A DNA stretch of 64,000 bases, taken from Streptomyces sp. NBC_00273. GTDB lineage: Bacteria > Actinomycetota > Actinomycetes > Streptomycetales > Streptomycetaceae. The notes under the pieces are model-generated. The model was not told the origin of the DNA, ran no database searches, and saw only the letters and a list, made by a program, of their open reading frames with translations. Shown one piece after another: positions 36,596 through 44,339 of this stretch. Within the stretch, counting starts at the first letter, position 1, and each line of letters starts with the position of its first letter. The position numbers and the translations under genes were made by a program. The stretch spans positions 4,898,001 through 4,962,000 of the forward strand of contig NZ_CP108067.1 of NCBI RefSeq assembly GCF_036178145.1, given 5' to 3'.

Positions 36596-37000
36596 TTGAC
36601 GCTGGTCCAGATGCAGCCCCGCTCGGCGAACGCCAACCCTGTGCACCGGACGGTGGACGACGCGATGGAGGCGGCCGGTCCACAGGTATGTGACGACATG
36701 ACGGTCGAGGTGGCCCTGGCCGTCATGGCCGGCGCCCGCGCGGGTCATCTGCTCGTCTGCGACGAGGACGGCCTGTGCACTGGGCTGGTCACGCAGGCCC
36801 AGCTCACCGCCATCCGCGACAGCGCGGCGTACACCGACCGGGTCCGTCTCCGCGACCTGCTGGGGGACCGCGGGCCGGTCGCCTCACCCGCAACCACGAT
36901 GGCCGAAGCCGAACACGCGATGCGCTACCGCCGGCTCGATGCCCTGCCGGTCGTCGATGAGCAGGGCAGTGCTCTGGGCGTCCTCGCCCTTGCCCGCTGA
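36596..37000 (+). CDS. CBS-domain protein
   Basis: The 134-residue protein has a CBS pair: DAMEAAGPQVCDDMTVEVAL then GHLLVCDEDGLCTGLVTQAQ, and RYRRLDALPVVDEQGSALGVL. CBS pairs bind adenine nucleotides and sense energy state. The start is TTG, because a perfect GGAGG lies 6 bases upstream of 36596. It follows the helicase by 46 bases, so the helicase, CBS gene and next small gene may be one unit. Confidence 0.85.
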   Translation: MTLVQMQPRSANANPVHRTVDDAMEAAGPQVCDDMTVEVALAVMAGARAGHLLVCDEDGLCTGLVTQAQLTAIRDSAAYTDRVRLRDLLGDRGPVASPATTMAEAEHAMRYRRLDALPVVDEQGSALGVLALAR

Positions 37001-37052
37001 ACCGCCTCACCGCGGCACGGCCGTCCCCGACTTCTTCTTCCTGTGAGGCAAC

Positions 37053-37364
37053 ATGCGCTGTGTCATCGCCCGTTTCCCGTTCGACCTGACCAAGAGCGGT
37101 GTCCTGGAGTCGATGAAGGGCATCAAGCCCGAGCAGGTCGTCGGCGAGTCCGTAATCGTCGGGCGCCGTACCTACCCCGTCAAGCAGGTCGGTCAGGTCA
37201 TCACGCGCCAGGACCGCCGCGACTTCAGCGCCGGTGAAGTCCTCCGGGCCATGACCCAGCTCGGGTTCACCTGCCGCGGCCTCCCCCGGGCCGCCGCGCC
37301 CAGGCGCGTCCTCAGCCCGCTCCAGCAGGCTTCCGCGATGCTCGGCATCCCGGTGACCGTCTGA
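37053..37364 (+). CDS. Conserved hypothetical protein of the cold-shock neighbourhood
   Basis: The 103-residue protein begins MRCVIARFPFDLTKSGVLES and has RTYPVKQVGQVITRQDRRDF. It is basic, with no membrane segment. I recall relatives beside cold-shock and helicase genes in Streptomyces, but no function. A GTGAGG site lies 4 bases upstream. Confidence 0.65.
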   Translation: MRCVIARFPFDLTKSGVLESMKGIKPEQVVGESVIVGRRTYPVKQVGQVITRQDRRDFSAGEVLRAMTQLGFTCRGLPRAAAPRRVLSPLQQASAMLGIPVTV

Positions 37365-37401
37365 CGGACAGGACCGGCGCGAGCCGACACCCGAACAGCG
37401 A

Positions 37402-37437
37402 GGAGGGCCCGACCGGCACACGCCGGTCGGGCCCTCC
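37402..37437. terminator. Bidirectional terminator
   Basis: A perfect 16-base stem (37402-37417 with 37422-37437) and an ACAC loop separate convergent genes. Confidence 0.88.
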
Positions 37438-37468
37438 CGCGTACCCAGGGGTTCTTACGCGATGTCGG

Positions 37469-37828
37469 TCAGTGGTCGGAGTAGCTGAAGTCGCCCATGG
37501 TCCAGGCGCTGACATCCGCGATCGAGACGCGGTACATCCCACCCGTCTCCGGGATCCCCACCGTGCCCTGAAGGATGCGGGCCACATGGAAGTGCAGATG
37601 AGTGGGCGGCCCCTCGTGGGGTGTCGTGGCGGTGAAGATGGCGGCGAACTCGCCCAGGCGGGCGGAATCCGTCAGGACCTCCGACACCCGCTGCCTCCAC
37701 ACGGCTTCGGGTGCCAGCCGACCGGTGATGACAGCGCCACCGGTGACAACGGTCAGGGACATCTGATTGCTCTGCCCGGACTCCACCAGGGTGGCAACGT
37801 CAACGAGCAGCTCGTCAGGCTTCGACAT
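37469..37828 (-). CDS. Hypothetical protein, possibly GvpU-like
   Basis: The 119-residue protein reads LLVDVATLVESGQSNQMSLT then VVTGGAVITGRLAPEAVW, which resembles the start of the gas-vesicle accessory family GvpU. The second half (HLHFHVARILQGTVGIPETG) is consistent with a beta-rich fold. No other gas-vesicle gene is in the window, so the link is weak. The following 250 bases up to 38082 hold no gene. Confidence 0.45.
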   Translation of the reverse strand: MSKPDELLVDVATLVESGQSNQMSLTVVTGGAVITGRLAPEAVWRQRVSEVLTDSARLGEFAAIFTATTPHEGPPTHLHFHVARILQGTVGIPETGGMYRVSIADVSAWTMGDFSYSDH

Positions 37829-38082
37829 GGGAGCCGAGTTTATGCACCGGTCGTCCCGTTCTCTCGACGGGGAGGACTACCGGTCGAGAAGAGCACTCAC
37901 CGTCTTCCCGCCGGAGGGCCGACGGGTGACACCGGTTGCTCGGGCGCTGCGGTGACCATGGGCCAGCCGAATCCACCGGTACGGCGGCCGTACAGGACAG
38001 GGCGTCCGAGCCCCTGACCTGCTGTGCAGGATGCTCTGCACATCTGGTCCCACCGCAGAGGTCTAGCTCTCCTCGACGGGCG

Positions 38083-38540
38083 CGAAAATCTATGACGGCC
38101 GGAGTAGACATTGGGCTGTGACGTGGTTATGGTTTCTCTCGTAGCCCAGAGAGACAGCAGGGCCTGGCAGAGACGAACTGCCGGGCAGCAGTACCCGCAG
38201 TTGCAGTGCGCAGGACGGTGCGGTGGTGGAGTTCCGAAGCCAGGGTTGTCGCAGGACGGCGACGGGACTGACGACCGGACCGGGTGGCCCGCAGTCATCA
38301 GGGGCCGCCGTGAGCAGTACCAGCAGATAACGCAGTGGCAGTACCCGTAAGTGCAGTTCGCAGTACCCAGCAGTGAAGTAAGTGAGTAGCACCTCGGTGA
38401 AGGCGTCGGCTGCGGACGCGCGCACCGGGAAGTTCGGCAGTGGGGTTCTAAGCCAGAGCAGACGCAAGATGGGCAACGGGGCTGGCTGCCGAAGAGTGGC
38501 GCTGACACAGGCCACCAGCAGTACGCAGTAGAGCAGTACC
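38083..38540 (+). repeat. Leader repeat, copy 1
   Basis: This 458-base segment matches 43882-44339 without gaps and with only about five substitutions (near 99 percent). It begins at the promoter region (TAGACA-N17-TATGGT at 38105-38133) and includes most of the GCAGT-rich leader. Similarity continues with indels to about 38835. The regulator gene that follows copy 2 is only a fragment here. Confidence 0.92.
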
Positions 38541-38802
38541 GCAGTGAGTGCAGTAACCCGCAGTTCGCAGTCTCTCCCGTTTGGTAAGCAGTTGATCACC
38601 GAGGGAAGAACGGAGGAGTTGAGGCGCCATCAGGATCGCCCGGGCGGAAGTCGTGAGTCCGGGTACCGCAGGACATCGATAGTGAGGTGGTCTCCGGTCG
38701 AGCAACCGCGATCCCCGCACAGCCTGTCCCCGTTCGGACGGGTCGGCGGAAACAGTAGGCCGGCGCAGGACTAGGGCCGGCAGATGGTGTAGCAGTTCCT
38801 TC

Positions 38803-38833
38803 GGGGCCCCGGTGCTGAACGCAACGGGGCCCC
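38803..38833 (+). terminator. Hairpin at the end of leader copy 1
   Basis: GGGGCCCCG (38803-38811) pairs with CGGGGCCCC (38825-38833) and is followed by CTCCTTTCGTTCC. It is the counterpart of the copy 2 hairpin. One base pair differs by a compensatory C-G to T-A change, so the structure is under selection. Confidence 0.7.
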
Positions 38834-38863
38834 TCCTTTCGTTCCGCCCCCTCTTCCTCTCCA

Positions 38864-38988
38864 GGCCTGTCTGATCACCCGCTCCGCTCGCCGGCGTCCT
38901 CCGCCACTGCTCCCGCTACCCAGCTGCGCACCGCCGCCCGCGTCCGGGAGCTCGTCGACCACGGCACTCTCGTGGAGGCGGCCCGGCT
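38864..38988 (+). pseudogene. Fragment of a BldC-like MerR gene
   Basis: The segment matches the middle of the intact gene at 44629 (from the codons for RLITPLRSEGGHRRYSRYQL through RELVDQGTPIEAA), but with frame-disrupting changes and no start. Codons 1 to about 40 are missing, so the leader hairpin is joined directly to mid-gene sequence. It is a decayed duplicate. Confidence 0.7.
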
Positions 38989-39044
38989 AGTCACGAACCA
39001 GGGCGATTACCCTCCGCGTTCCGCATGGAGTGGGAGGCCTCGTC

Positions 39045-39158
39045 GTGAAGGTTAAACGCGGAGAAGAGCTCGGTTTCATCGCCCAGGACGGCGGCTGCCC
39101 GGACTTATTCGCCCACTACTCGCGGCAGCGTGTCCCGCCGGAAGCCAACCGACCATGA
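39045..39158 (+). pseudogene. Truncated cold-shock protein gene
   Basis: The frame reads VKVKRGEELGFIAQDGGCPD then LFAHYS before leaving the family and stopping. These are the two RNA-binding motifs of a CspA protein. The conserved Trp/Phe of the first strand are lost and the last third is missing. It is a 37-codon remnant. Confidence 0.65.
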
Positions 39159-39254
39159 CGCCGCAGCTATGCCGGATCAGGTGCGCACCTTCGCCGGCGG
39201 TAGCGATCTTCTGGAAGCCGGCATCGGAGAGCACTTGCCAGACGCGATCAGGTG
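39131..39254 (-). pseudogene. Fragment of an unidentified small gene
   Basis: The opposite strand reads PDRVWQVLSDAGFQKIATAG then EGAHLIRHSCGVMVGWLP, which looks like a real protein start without a clear start codon. It runs into the cold-shock remnant, so a deletion probably joined two broken genes here. I do not recognise the family. Confidence 0.3.
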
Positions 39255-39527
39255 CGGAGACGGCTGTTGGGGCCGTCTTGCTCGTCGGCGGTGTCGTCGT
39301 TGAACCAGTAGTCACCGGCGGCCAGGTAGCGGAAGGAATGGTTGCTGCCGGTGGGCAGCTCAACGGTGACCGCGCGGTTGCCGTCCTTGCGGAGGGTAAG
39401 AGGGTGCACGCCGGGACACCAGTCGTTGAAGTCGCCGACCACGCTCACCTCGGCCGCAGGCGTGTCGGCGGGCAGAACGAAAGTGACCTTGGCGCGGTTC
39501 TTGCGCGCGCACGGCGCGTTCCAGCAC
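39248..39527 (-). CDS. Isoamylase N-terminal (CBM48-like) domain protein, probable frameshift near start
   Basis: From about 39510 the frame reads KNRAKVTFVLPADTPAAEVS then VVGDFNDWCPGVHPLTLRKD and FRYLAAGDYWFNDDTADEQD, the glycogen-binding early-set domain seen as a stand-alone protein of about 95 residues in Streptomyces. The expected start, GTG reading LER behind an AGGAG site at 39527, is one base out of frame with the rest. Either an indel broke the gene or another start is used. Confidence 0.6.
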
Positions 39528-39709
39528 GAGAGACTCCTGACGGACAGGGGGAGGGACAGTACGGGCCTATGGTCAGGGCAGAGCAGGAGCCGCGCACGCC
39601 GACGCCGCCGTACTGCCCACCGGGTCACCCACCCGCTGCACCCAGCAGGACGCGCACCCGGGCACATGTGACAGTGCACGTGGGGTACGACGACGGTTGC
39701 CCCACGCAA

Positions 39710-39754
39710 GCAGGACCCGGCCGGGGCCCCGTAGCCACACCGGCCGGGTCCTGC
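39710..39754. terminator. Perfect hairpin in the 39.5-39.9 kb gap
   Basis: A 15-base perfect stem (39710-39724 with 39740-39754) and a 15-base loop. The rest of the 39528-39948 gap shows no recognisable gene. It may terminate the leftward STAS transcript. Confidence 0.6.
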
Positions 39755-39948
39755 GCCATGCGAAGCAGACGTTCGGCGAGCACGCCAAACTTCGGACCGG
39801 CTGGCGCCGAAGCAGTGTCACCCCCACTCCAGCCCACCTCAGCGAGGGTGGCCCGAGGGTTCGGTCCTGGTCGGCGCCAGGGGGTTGGCCCCGGAAGGCG
39901 ACCGTCCCCGCCGGTGACCCGGGCGGCGCCCGTACGCGACCGGTGTGC

Positions 39949-40347
39949 CTATTGAGGCAGGCCGTCCGGCCATCCCTCCGGAGAGCGGTCGCCGGGCGGC
40001 GGGTCGTGGTCCGCGGGGAAGAGGGGCAGGGTGCCGGTCATCTCCAGGAGGCGCAGGAGCTGGTGGTTGGGGGCTGCCAGGCGAACGACGGTTCCGGTCT
40101 CCTGTGCTGCGCGCCGGGCGGCGAGGAGTGCGTTGAGCGCGGAGGAGTCGCAGAAGGAGACGCGGCTGCAGTCGACCGTCACGGGCTTGGCCGGCGAGGC
40201 GTGGGTGAGGGCTTCGGCGAGGGCGAACCGCAGGGCGGGGGCCGTCTCGATGTCTATCTCGCCCGAGGGCCTGATGGCAACGGCGTGCTCCAAGACTTCC
40301 ACGGCGATGGCGTTGCCGCCGGCCTCCGGGGAAGGGCGTTCGGCCAT
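39949..40347 (-). CDS. STAS-domain anti-sigma factor antagonist
   Basis: The 132-residue protein has a STAS fold: AIRPSGEIDIETAPALRFAL, VTVDCSRVSFCDSSALNALL (the DSS Ser is the phosphorylation site) and VRLAAPNHQLLRLLEMTGTL. It would release a sigma factor by binding its anti-sigma kinase when dephosphorylated. Two SpoIIE-type phosphatases in the same island are candidate partners. No sigma factor or anti-sigma gene is in the window. Confidence 0.88.
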   Translation of the reverse strand: MAERPSPEAGGNAIAVEVLEHAVAIRPSGEIDIETAPALRFALAEALTHASPAKPVTVDCSRVSFCDSSALNALLAARRAAQETGTVVRLAAPNHQLLRLLEMTGTLPLFPADHDPPPGDRSPEGWPDGLPQ

Positions 40348-40421
40348 GGTGGGTCACTCCCAGGTTCGTGGCGTGGCCCCCGAAGCCCGTGGTCCGGTCG
40401 GCGGTTCGGGGGAGGGGCGGG

Positions 40422-41102
40422 TCAGGTGCTGCGTTGGTCGTGGGTTTCCTGGCGGAGCCGGTCGGTGTGCCGGGTCAGGGCGTCGATGCGTTCGGCGAGC
40501 TCGGTGTCCTCGGGTCGCAGGTGGGCACGGGTGTCGATCAGAGGGCGGACGAGGCGGGCGGCGTCGTCGTCGGCGAGGGCCAGGTTCAGGTCGCCGACGG
40601 CGCCCTCGGCACCCTCGGGGAGACCGGTCAGAGCGGTGACCTGGCCGGCGAGACGGCGCAGGTCGGCCGCGTGGTCGCGGGCCCAGGCGGTCACCGTGCG
40701 GTCGGCGGCGCGTGTGTCGCGCATGGCCTGGACGCGCTGCTCGCCGGTACTCCCGACCGCTCCCGGGCGCAGCCGCAGGTAGCGCCGTTCTGCGGCCTGG
40801 CGGCTGGCGACCCCGAGCGGGCCCGCGAGGTCGGCCCAGCTCGCGCCTCGCCCGCGGGCGGTCTCGATCAGCCCGCTCTCCCAGTCGGCGAGCTGCTCGC
40901 GGACTTCGCGCAGCAGCAACAGCGCGGCCAGGGCCGGGTGTGGACCCGGGTCCGGCGCGCGCCCCGTCGGGGCCGTCGTTGGTGCTGCGGAGGGTCGCTG
41001 CGCGTCCCGCAGGGCCTGGTCGATGGTCTCCAGTGCCGCCGCGGCGGCGAGGAAGGGGACCTGGGTGGGCGGTGGGGTGGCCTCGCGTTCGGCCTCGTTC
41101 AT
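40422..41102 (-). CDS. Probable regulator of hsp18
   Basis: The 226-residue protein has a helix-turn-helix at GASWADLAGPLGVASRQAAERRYL (about residues 85-108) and long helices on both sides. It diverges from the small heat-shock gene, with two inverted repeats in the 129-base gap, the usual layout for a local regulator. I recall this family being annotated as HSP18 transcriptional regulator. A C-terminal fragment of a paralogue lies at 56890. Confidence 0.7.
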   Translation of the reverse strand: MNEAEREATPPPTQVPFLAAAAALETIDQALRDAQRPSAAPTTAPTGRAPDPGPHPALAALLLLREVREQLADWESGLIETARGRGASWADLAGPLGVASRQAAERRYLRLRPGAVGSTGEQRVQAMRDTRAADRTVTAWARDHAADLRRLAGQVTALTGLPEGAEGAVGDLNLALADDDAARLVRPLIDTRAHLRPEDTELAERIDALTRHTDRLRQETHDQRST

Positions 41103-41119
41103 GGGACTCTCCGTTGGCT

Positions 41120-41164
41120 TGTCATCCTCCAGATGACTACTTACTTGTCATCGTTTCGATGACA
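41120..41164. promoter_or_regulatory. Two GTCATC-N5-GATGAC operators
   Basis: GTCATC-CTCCA-GATGAC at 41121-41137 and TGTCATC-GTTTC-GATGACA at 41146-41164 are near-identical inverted repeats with centres 26 bases apart. They fill the divergent hsp18/regulator promoter region and are probably the regulator's binding sites. Confidence 0.7.
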
Positions 41165-41231
41165 TGTTACAACGGAGGCACGTTGAAGCGCATTGGCAGT
41201 TTCTGCCTGAACCAACTGGAGGTGTTTCGCG

Positions 41232-41666
41232 ATGTTGATGCGCACCGACCCGTTCCGCGAGATGGACCGGATCGTCCAGCAGCTGTCGGGTACGTCTGGC
41301 ACGTGGTCGAAGCCGTCGGTGATGCCGATGGACGCCTACCGTCAGGGCGACGTGTACGTGATCGCCTTCGACCTCCCCGGCGTGAGCACCGAGGCGATCG
41401 ACATCGACGTCGAGCGGAACATGCTGACGGTGAAGGGCGAGCGTCGGCCCACGGGGAAGTCCGACGGAGTGCAGATGGAGCTCTCCGAGCGGCCCCTGGG
41501 CGTCTTCTCCCGCCAGATCATGCTGGCCGACACCCTCGACACCGAGCACATCGAAGCCGACTACGACGCGGGCGTCCTGACCCTGCGGATCCCGATCGCC
41601 GAGCGCGCCAAGCCGCGGAAGATCAGCATCGGCGGCGAATCCGGCCGCAAGCAGATCTCCGGCTGA
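41232..41666 (+). CDS. Small heat-shock protein Hsp18 (Hsp20/alpha-crystallin)
   Basis: The 144-residue chaperone starts MLMRTDPFREMDRIVQQLSG. Its alpha-crystallin domain runs from YVIAFDLPGVSTEAIDIDVE to GVLTLRIPIAERAKPRKISI, which includes the conserved GVL and an IPI-type C-terminal tail motif. It holds unfolding proteins without ATP. It is divergent from its likely regulator. Confidence 0.94.
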   Translation: MLMRTDPFREMDRIVQQLSGTSGTWSKPSVMPMDAYRQGDVYVIAFDLPGVSTEAIDIDVERNMLTVKGERRPTGKSDGVQMELSERPLGVFSRQIMLADTLDTEHIEADYDAGVLTLRIPIAERAKPRKISIGGESGRKQISG

Positions 41667-41762
41667 TCGGCCCCAAAGCGGCGGAGGACGGGGAACCGAT
41701 CCCCCTCCGGCACCCCGTCCTCCGCGCCCCTCGCCCCTTCACCCCTCCCCGGAGGTGACGTG

Positions 41763-42158
41763 ATGTCGATACGCAGGGAGGCGTTCCTGGCCCACGTCCA
41801 GGAACGCGGCGAGTACACGACCCTGCCGGAAGCCGAACGGGCGGCGCGCGTCGTCCTGGCCCTACTGGGCGCGCACCTGGTCGGCACCGTGCGGGCCGAG
41901 CTCGCCGCCCGGCTCCCCGAGACGTACGCCCTGATCCTTCTGAATCCCCTGCAGGCCGCCGAACCGCTCTCACCCGAACGCTTCGTCCGCGCGACCGCGG
42001 CCTGGATCGAGGGCGCCACCGAGAAGACGGCCCTGTGGGACATCGGCGCGGTCCTCTCCACCGTGGCCGCAGCGGCGGGTGACGTCCTCATGCGCGAGGT
42101 CCTGATCCAGCTCCCGCCCGGCTACGACCTCCTCTTCGGCCACCCCCAGCCCATCTGA
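41763..42158 (+). CDS. DUF2267 protein
   Basis: The 131-residue protein follows Hsp18. It starts MSIRREAFLAHVQERGEY and has EAERAARVVLALLGAHLVGT, RAELAARLPETYALILL and VLIQLPPGYDLLFG, the helical pattern of DUF2267. The ATG at 41763 has a perfect GGAGG site 7 bases upstream. A second DUF2267 gene follows. Such proteins occur in Streptomyces stress islands; the function is unknown. Confidence 0.82.
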   Translation: MSIRREAFLAHVQERGEYTTLPEAERAARVVLALLGAHLVGTVRAELAARLPETYALILLNPLQAAEPLSPERFVRATAAWIEGATEKTALWDIGAVLSTVAAAAGDVLMREVLIQLPPGYDLLFGHPQPI

Positions 42159-42212
42159 CCGGCGCCGACGGCCGGAACTCGAACCTTCGAAGAGAAAGGC
42201 AACCGCAGCACC

Positions 42213-42659
42213 ATGTACGACCAGCCTCGACCGGACCGGCCCACCCCCGCCATGACGTTCGACCAGATGCTGGAACGCGTCCGCTACGAGGGCGCCTACC
42301 CCACCCGCGAACGCGCGGAAGAAGCCGTCCGCACCGTGCTTGCCGCGCTCGGCCGGCAGGTCACCGGTGACGAGCGCGTCGACCTCGCCCAGTGCCTGCC
42401 CGTCGAAGCCGCCCTCACCCTGACCGCCCAGATCCCCGATACCGAGCAGCTCACCGGCTGGGGCTTCGTCAAGGACCTGGCCGCACGAACCGGCGTGAGC
42501 CCGGCCATCGCCCGCTGGGACACCGGCGCCGTACTCGCCACCGTCACCGCGCTCGCCGGACCCGACCTCCTTGCCCGCGTCCTCCAGCGACTCCCCGACG
42601 ACTACGCACTCCTCTTCGGACAGGCGCAACTGCGCCAGCCTCAGCGCGCCGCCGCCTGA
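42213..42659 (+). CDS. DUF2267 protein, second copy
   Basis: The 148-residue paralogue of the preceding gene has FDQMLERVRYEGAYPTRERA, RTVLAALGRQVTGDERVDLA and VLQRLPDDYALLFGQAQ. The two share order of motifs but not close identity, so the duplication is old. An AGAGAAAGG site lies upstream. The gene ends before a strong hairpin. Confidence 0.82.
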   Translation: MYDQPRPDRPTPAMTFDQMLERVRYEGAYPTRERAEEAVRTVLAALGRQVTGDERVDLAQCLPVEAALTLTAQIPDTEQLTGWGFVKDLAARTGVSPAIARWDTGAVLATVTALAGPDLLARVLQRLPDDYALLFGQAQLRQPQRAAA

Positions 42660-42686
42660 CCGGAGCCGGCTGCGCGCGGACATGCA

Positions 42687-42722
42687 ACGGGGCCGGGACC
42701 GCTCCTGCGGTCCCGGCCCCGT
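42687..42722. terminator. Bidirectional terminator
   Basis: A perfect 16-base stem (42687-42702 with 42707-42722) and a TCCT loop lie between the second DUF2267 gene and the convergent CsbD gene. Confidence 0.88.
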
Positions 42723-42734
42723 GCACACGAGGGG

Positions 42735-42908
42735 TCAGTGCTTGAAGGTGTCCTTGATCTTTTCCTTGGCCTCGCGGGCATCGCCCTTGGCCTGCTCCGC
42801 GCGGCCCTCGGCGGTCATCCGCTCATTGCCCGTCAGACGGCCAGCGGTCTCCTTGAGCTTGCCCTTGGCCTGCTCGCCCTTCGCCTCGGCCTTCTGCTCA
42901 CCAGACAC
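42735..42908 (-). CDS. CsbD-like general stress protein
   Basis: The 57-residue protein reads SGEQKAEAKGEQAKGKLKET then AGRLTGNERMTAEGRAEQAK and GDAREAKEKIKDTFKH, the amphipathic pattern of the CsbD family, which is sigma-B controlled in Bacillus. The start is GTG behind a GGGAG site. It was missed by length-limited gene calls. Confidence 0.85.
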   Translation of the reverse strand: MSGEQKAEAKGEQAKGKLKETAGRLTGNERMTAEGRAEQAKGDAREAKEKIKDTFKH

Positions 42909-43123
42909 AGCTGATCACTCCCTGTTCGATGGAAAGGTCTTACAGAACCCCGTATGACCGGTGGGATCCCTCCCAAACAGACAGGCCGGCAATGGGGTGA
43001 CGCTCGGGGCGAAACGTTCGGCCATGGGCCAGCCGGCCTCGATGCCGCAGCGGTCCGCGCGGCGCCTCATGGAAGGGACCGTGCCAGCGAGCCGGAGCGA
43101 GGTGGTGACGAGCCGGGATCGTG

Positions 43124-43339
43124 TCAGGCCGGCTCGGTCAGGACGTGGCCTGCGTCGGGGAGCTCGTGGACGTGAGCGGCCGCACCTTCCAGCGGCAGGA
43201 GAGGGCGCAGGGGACAGTTGGCCGGGGTGTGGTCGTGGTCGACTTCCCAGGTAGGCAAGGGTGCGGCGGGGGCGCAGTCGGTGGAGACGGCGTAGAGGTT
43301 GCCGAAGCAGCCCCGGCACACCAGTGCAGCGTGGTTCAC
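43124..43339 (-). CDS. Small Cys/His-rich hypothetical protein
   Basis: The 71-residue protein starts with GTG (reading NHAALVCRGCFGNLYAVSTD) and has DHDHTPANCPLRP, enough Cys and His for a zinc site. The GTG overlaps the previous gene's stop (GTGA) and has a GGAGG site, so the pair is translationally coupled. No family is recognised. Confidence 0.55.
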   Translation of the reverse strand: MNHAALVCRGCFGNLYAVSTDCAPAAPLPTWEVDHDHTPANCPLRPLLPLEGAAAHVHELPDAGHVLTEPA

Positions 43340-43701
43340 GGGAGTGCCTCCGGTTGAACCGACTCGGCTGAGCCATCCACGGGGCGGGCCTCCCCCGCCA
43401 GGTGGAGCTGGCGCAAGGTGCTTTCCGTCTCGCGCCTGAGGTGTTCGGAAGAGGCCAGACGCTGCCACAGCGGGTCGGGGAGGCCGGGGACGGCGGCGCC
43501 GCGGGCCGCCCATCCCTCGGCAAGCTGCGTGTACAGGGGTGTGCCCTGGTCCGTCGCTTCTCCGGGAATCCGGTCACGGGCGTGTGCCGGGCTACGGGAA
43601 GGCCTTCGGCGCGCTTGTTCCGGAAGACGGCCAACCGCTCTGCGCTTGCCGCTGCCGGCCTGTGCGCCGCAGCTGGAGTCCGTCCAATGATCGTCCGTCA
43701 C
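43336..43701 (-). CDS. Hypothetical protein
   Basis: The 121-residue frame has convincing composition from TPLYTQLAEGWAARGAAVPG and LPDPLWQRLASSEHL to its end, and its stop overlaps the next start. The first half is Arg- and Ser-rich and less certain. The GTG at 43701 is the furthest start with a sensible frame, but no good binding site is seen. The function is unknown. Confidence 0.45.
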   Translation of the reverse strand: MTDDHWTDSSCGAQAGSGKRRAVGRLPEQARRRPSRSPAHARDRIPGEATDQGTPLYTQLAEGWAARGAAVPGLPDPLWQRLASSEHLRRETESTLRQLHLAGEARPVDGSAESVQPEALP

Positions 43702-43881
43702 GTTCGTCAAAACGATTCTTCCATCCTCCAGTACACCGTTTCCGGTGTGCCGCGACGCTCTCGACCGTTGCTCTGGCCCTCGATGAGGCACACACCGTTG
43801 ACCGCCCCTAGCTGCTCCTTGTGCTGCGCATCGACAGGAGCGACCGTGCGTTCGAGGTCGATTACCTCCTCACCCGCCACA

Positions 43882-44339
43882 CGAAAATCTATGACGGCCG
43901 GAGTAGACATTGGGCTGTGGCGTGGTTATGGTTTCTCTCGTAGCCCAGAGAGACAGCAGGGCCTGGCAGAGACGAACTGCCGGGCAGCAGTACCCGCAGT
44001 TGCAGTGCGCAGGACGGTGCGGTGGTGGAGTTCCGAAGCCAGGGTTGTTGCAGGACGGCGACGGGACTGACGACCGGACCGGGTGGCCCGCAGTCATCAG
44101 GGGCCGCCGTGAGCAGTGCCAGCAGTTAACGCAGTGGCAGTACCTGTAAGTGCAGTTCGCAGTACCCAGCAGTGAAGTAAGTGAGTAGCACCTCGGTGAA
44201 GGCGTCGGCTGCGGACGCGCGCACCGGGAAGTTCGGCAGTGGGGTTCTAAGCCAGAGCAGACGCAAGATGGGCAACGGGGCTGGCTGCCGAAGAGTGGCG
44301 CTGACACAGGCCACCAGCAGTACGCAGTAGAGCAGTACC
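43882..44339 (+). repeat. Leader repeat, copy 2
   Basis: The partner of 38083-38540, ungapped. All five substitutions that fall in the 79-codon open frame crossing both copies change the amino acid (D/G, S/L, Y/C, I/L, P/L), which argues that this frame is not translated. Confidence 0.92.
43904..43932 (+). promoter_or_regulatory. Promoter of the GCAGT leader
   Basis: TAGACA, 17 bases, TATGGT gives a good vegetative promoter, kept exactly in copy 1 (38105-38133). Transcription should start near 43939, giving a leader of about 690 bases before the MerR start. Confidence 0.6.

Noticed and set aside
38111..38350. 79-codon frame in leader copy 1, and its equal in copy 2 (43910-44149)
   Set aside because: The ATG lies before the predicted transcript start, there is no ribosome binding site, and all five differences between copies change the residue, which is not the pattern of a selected protein.
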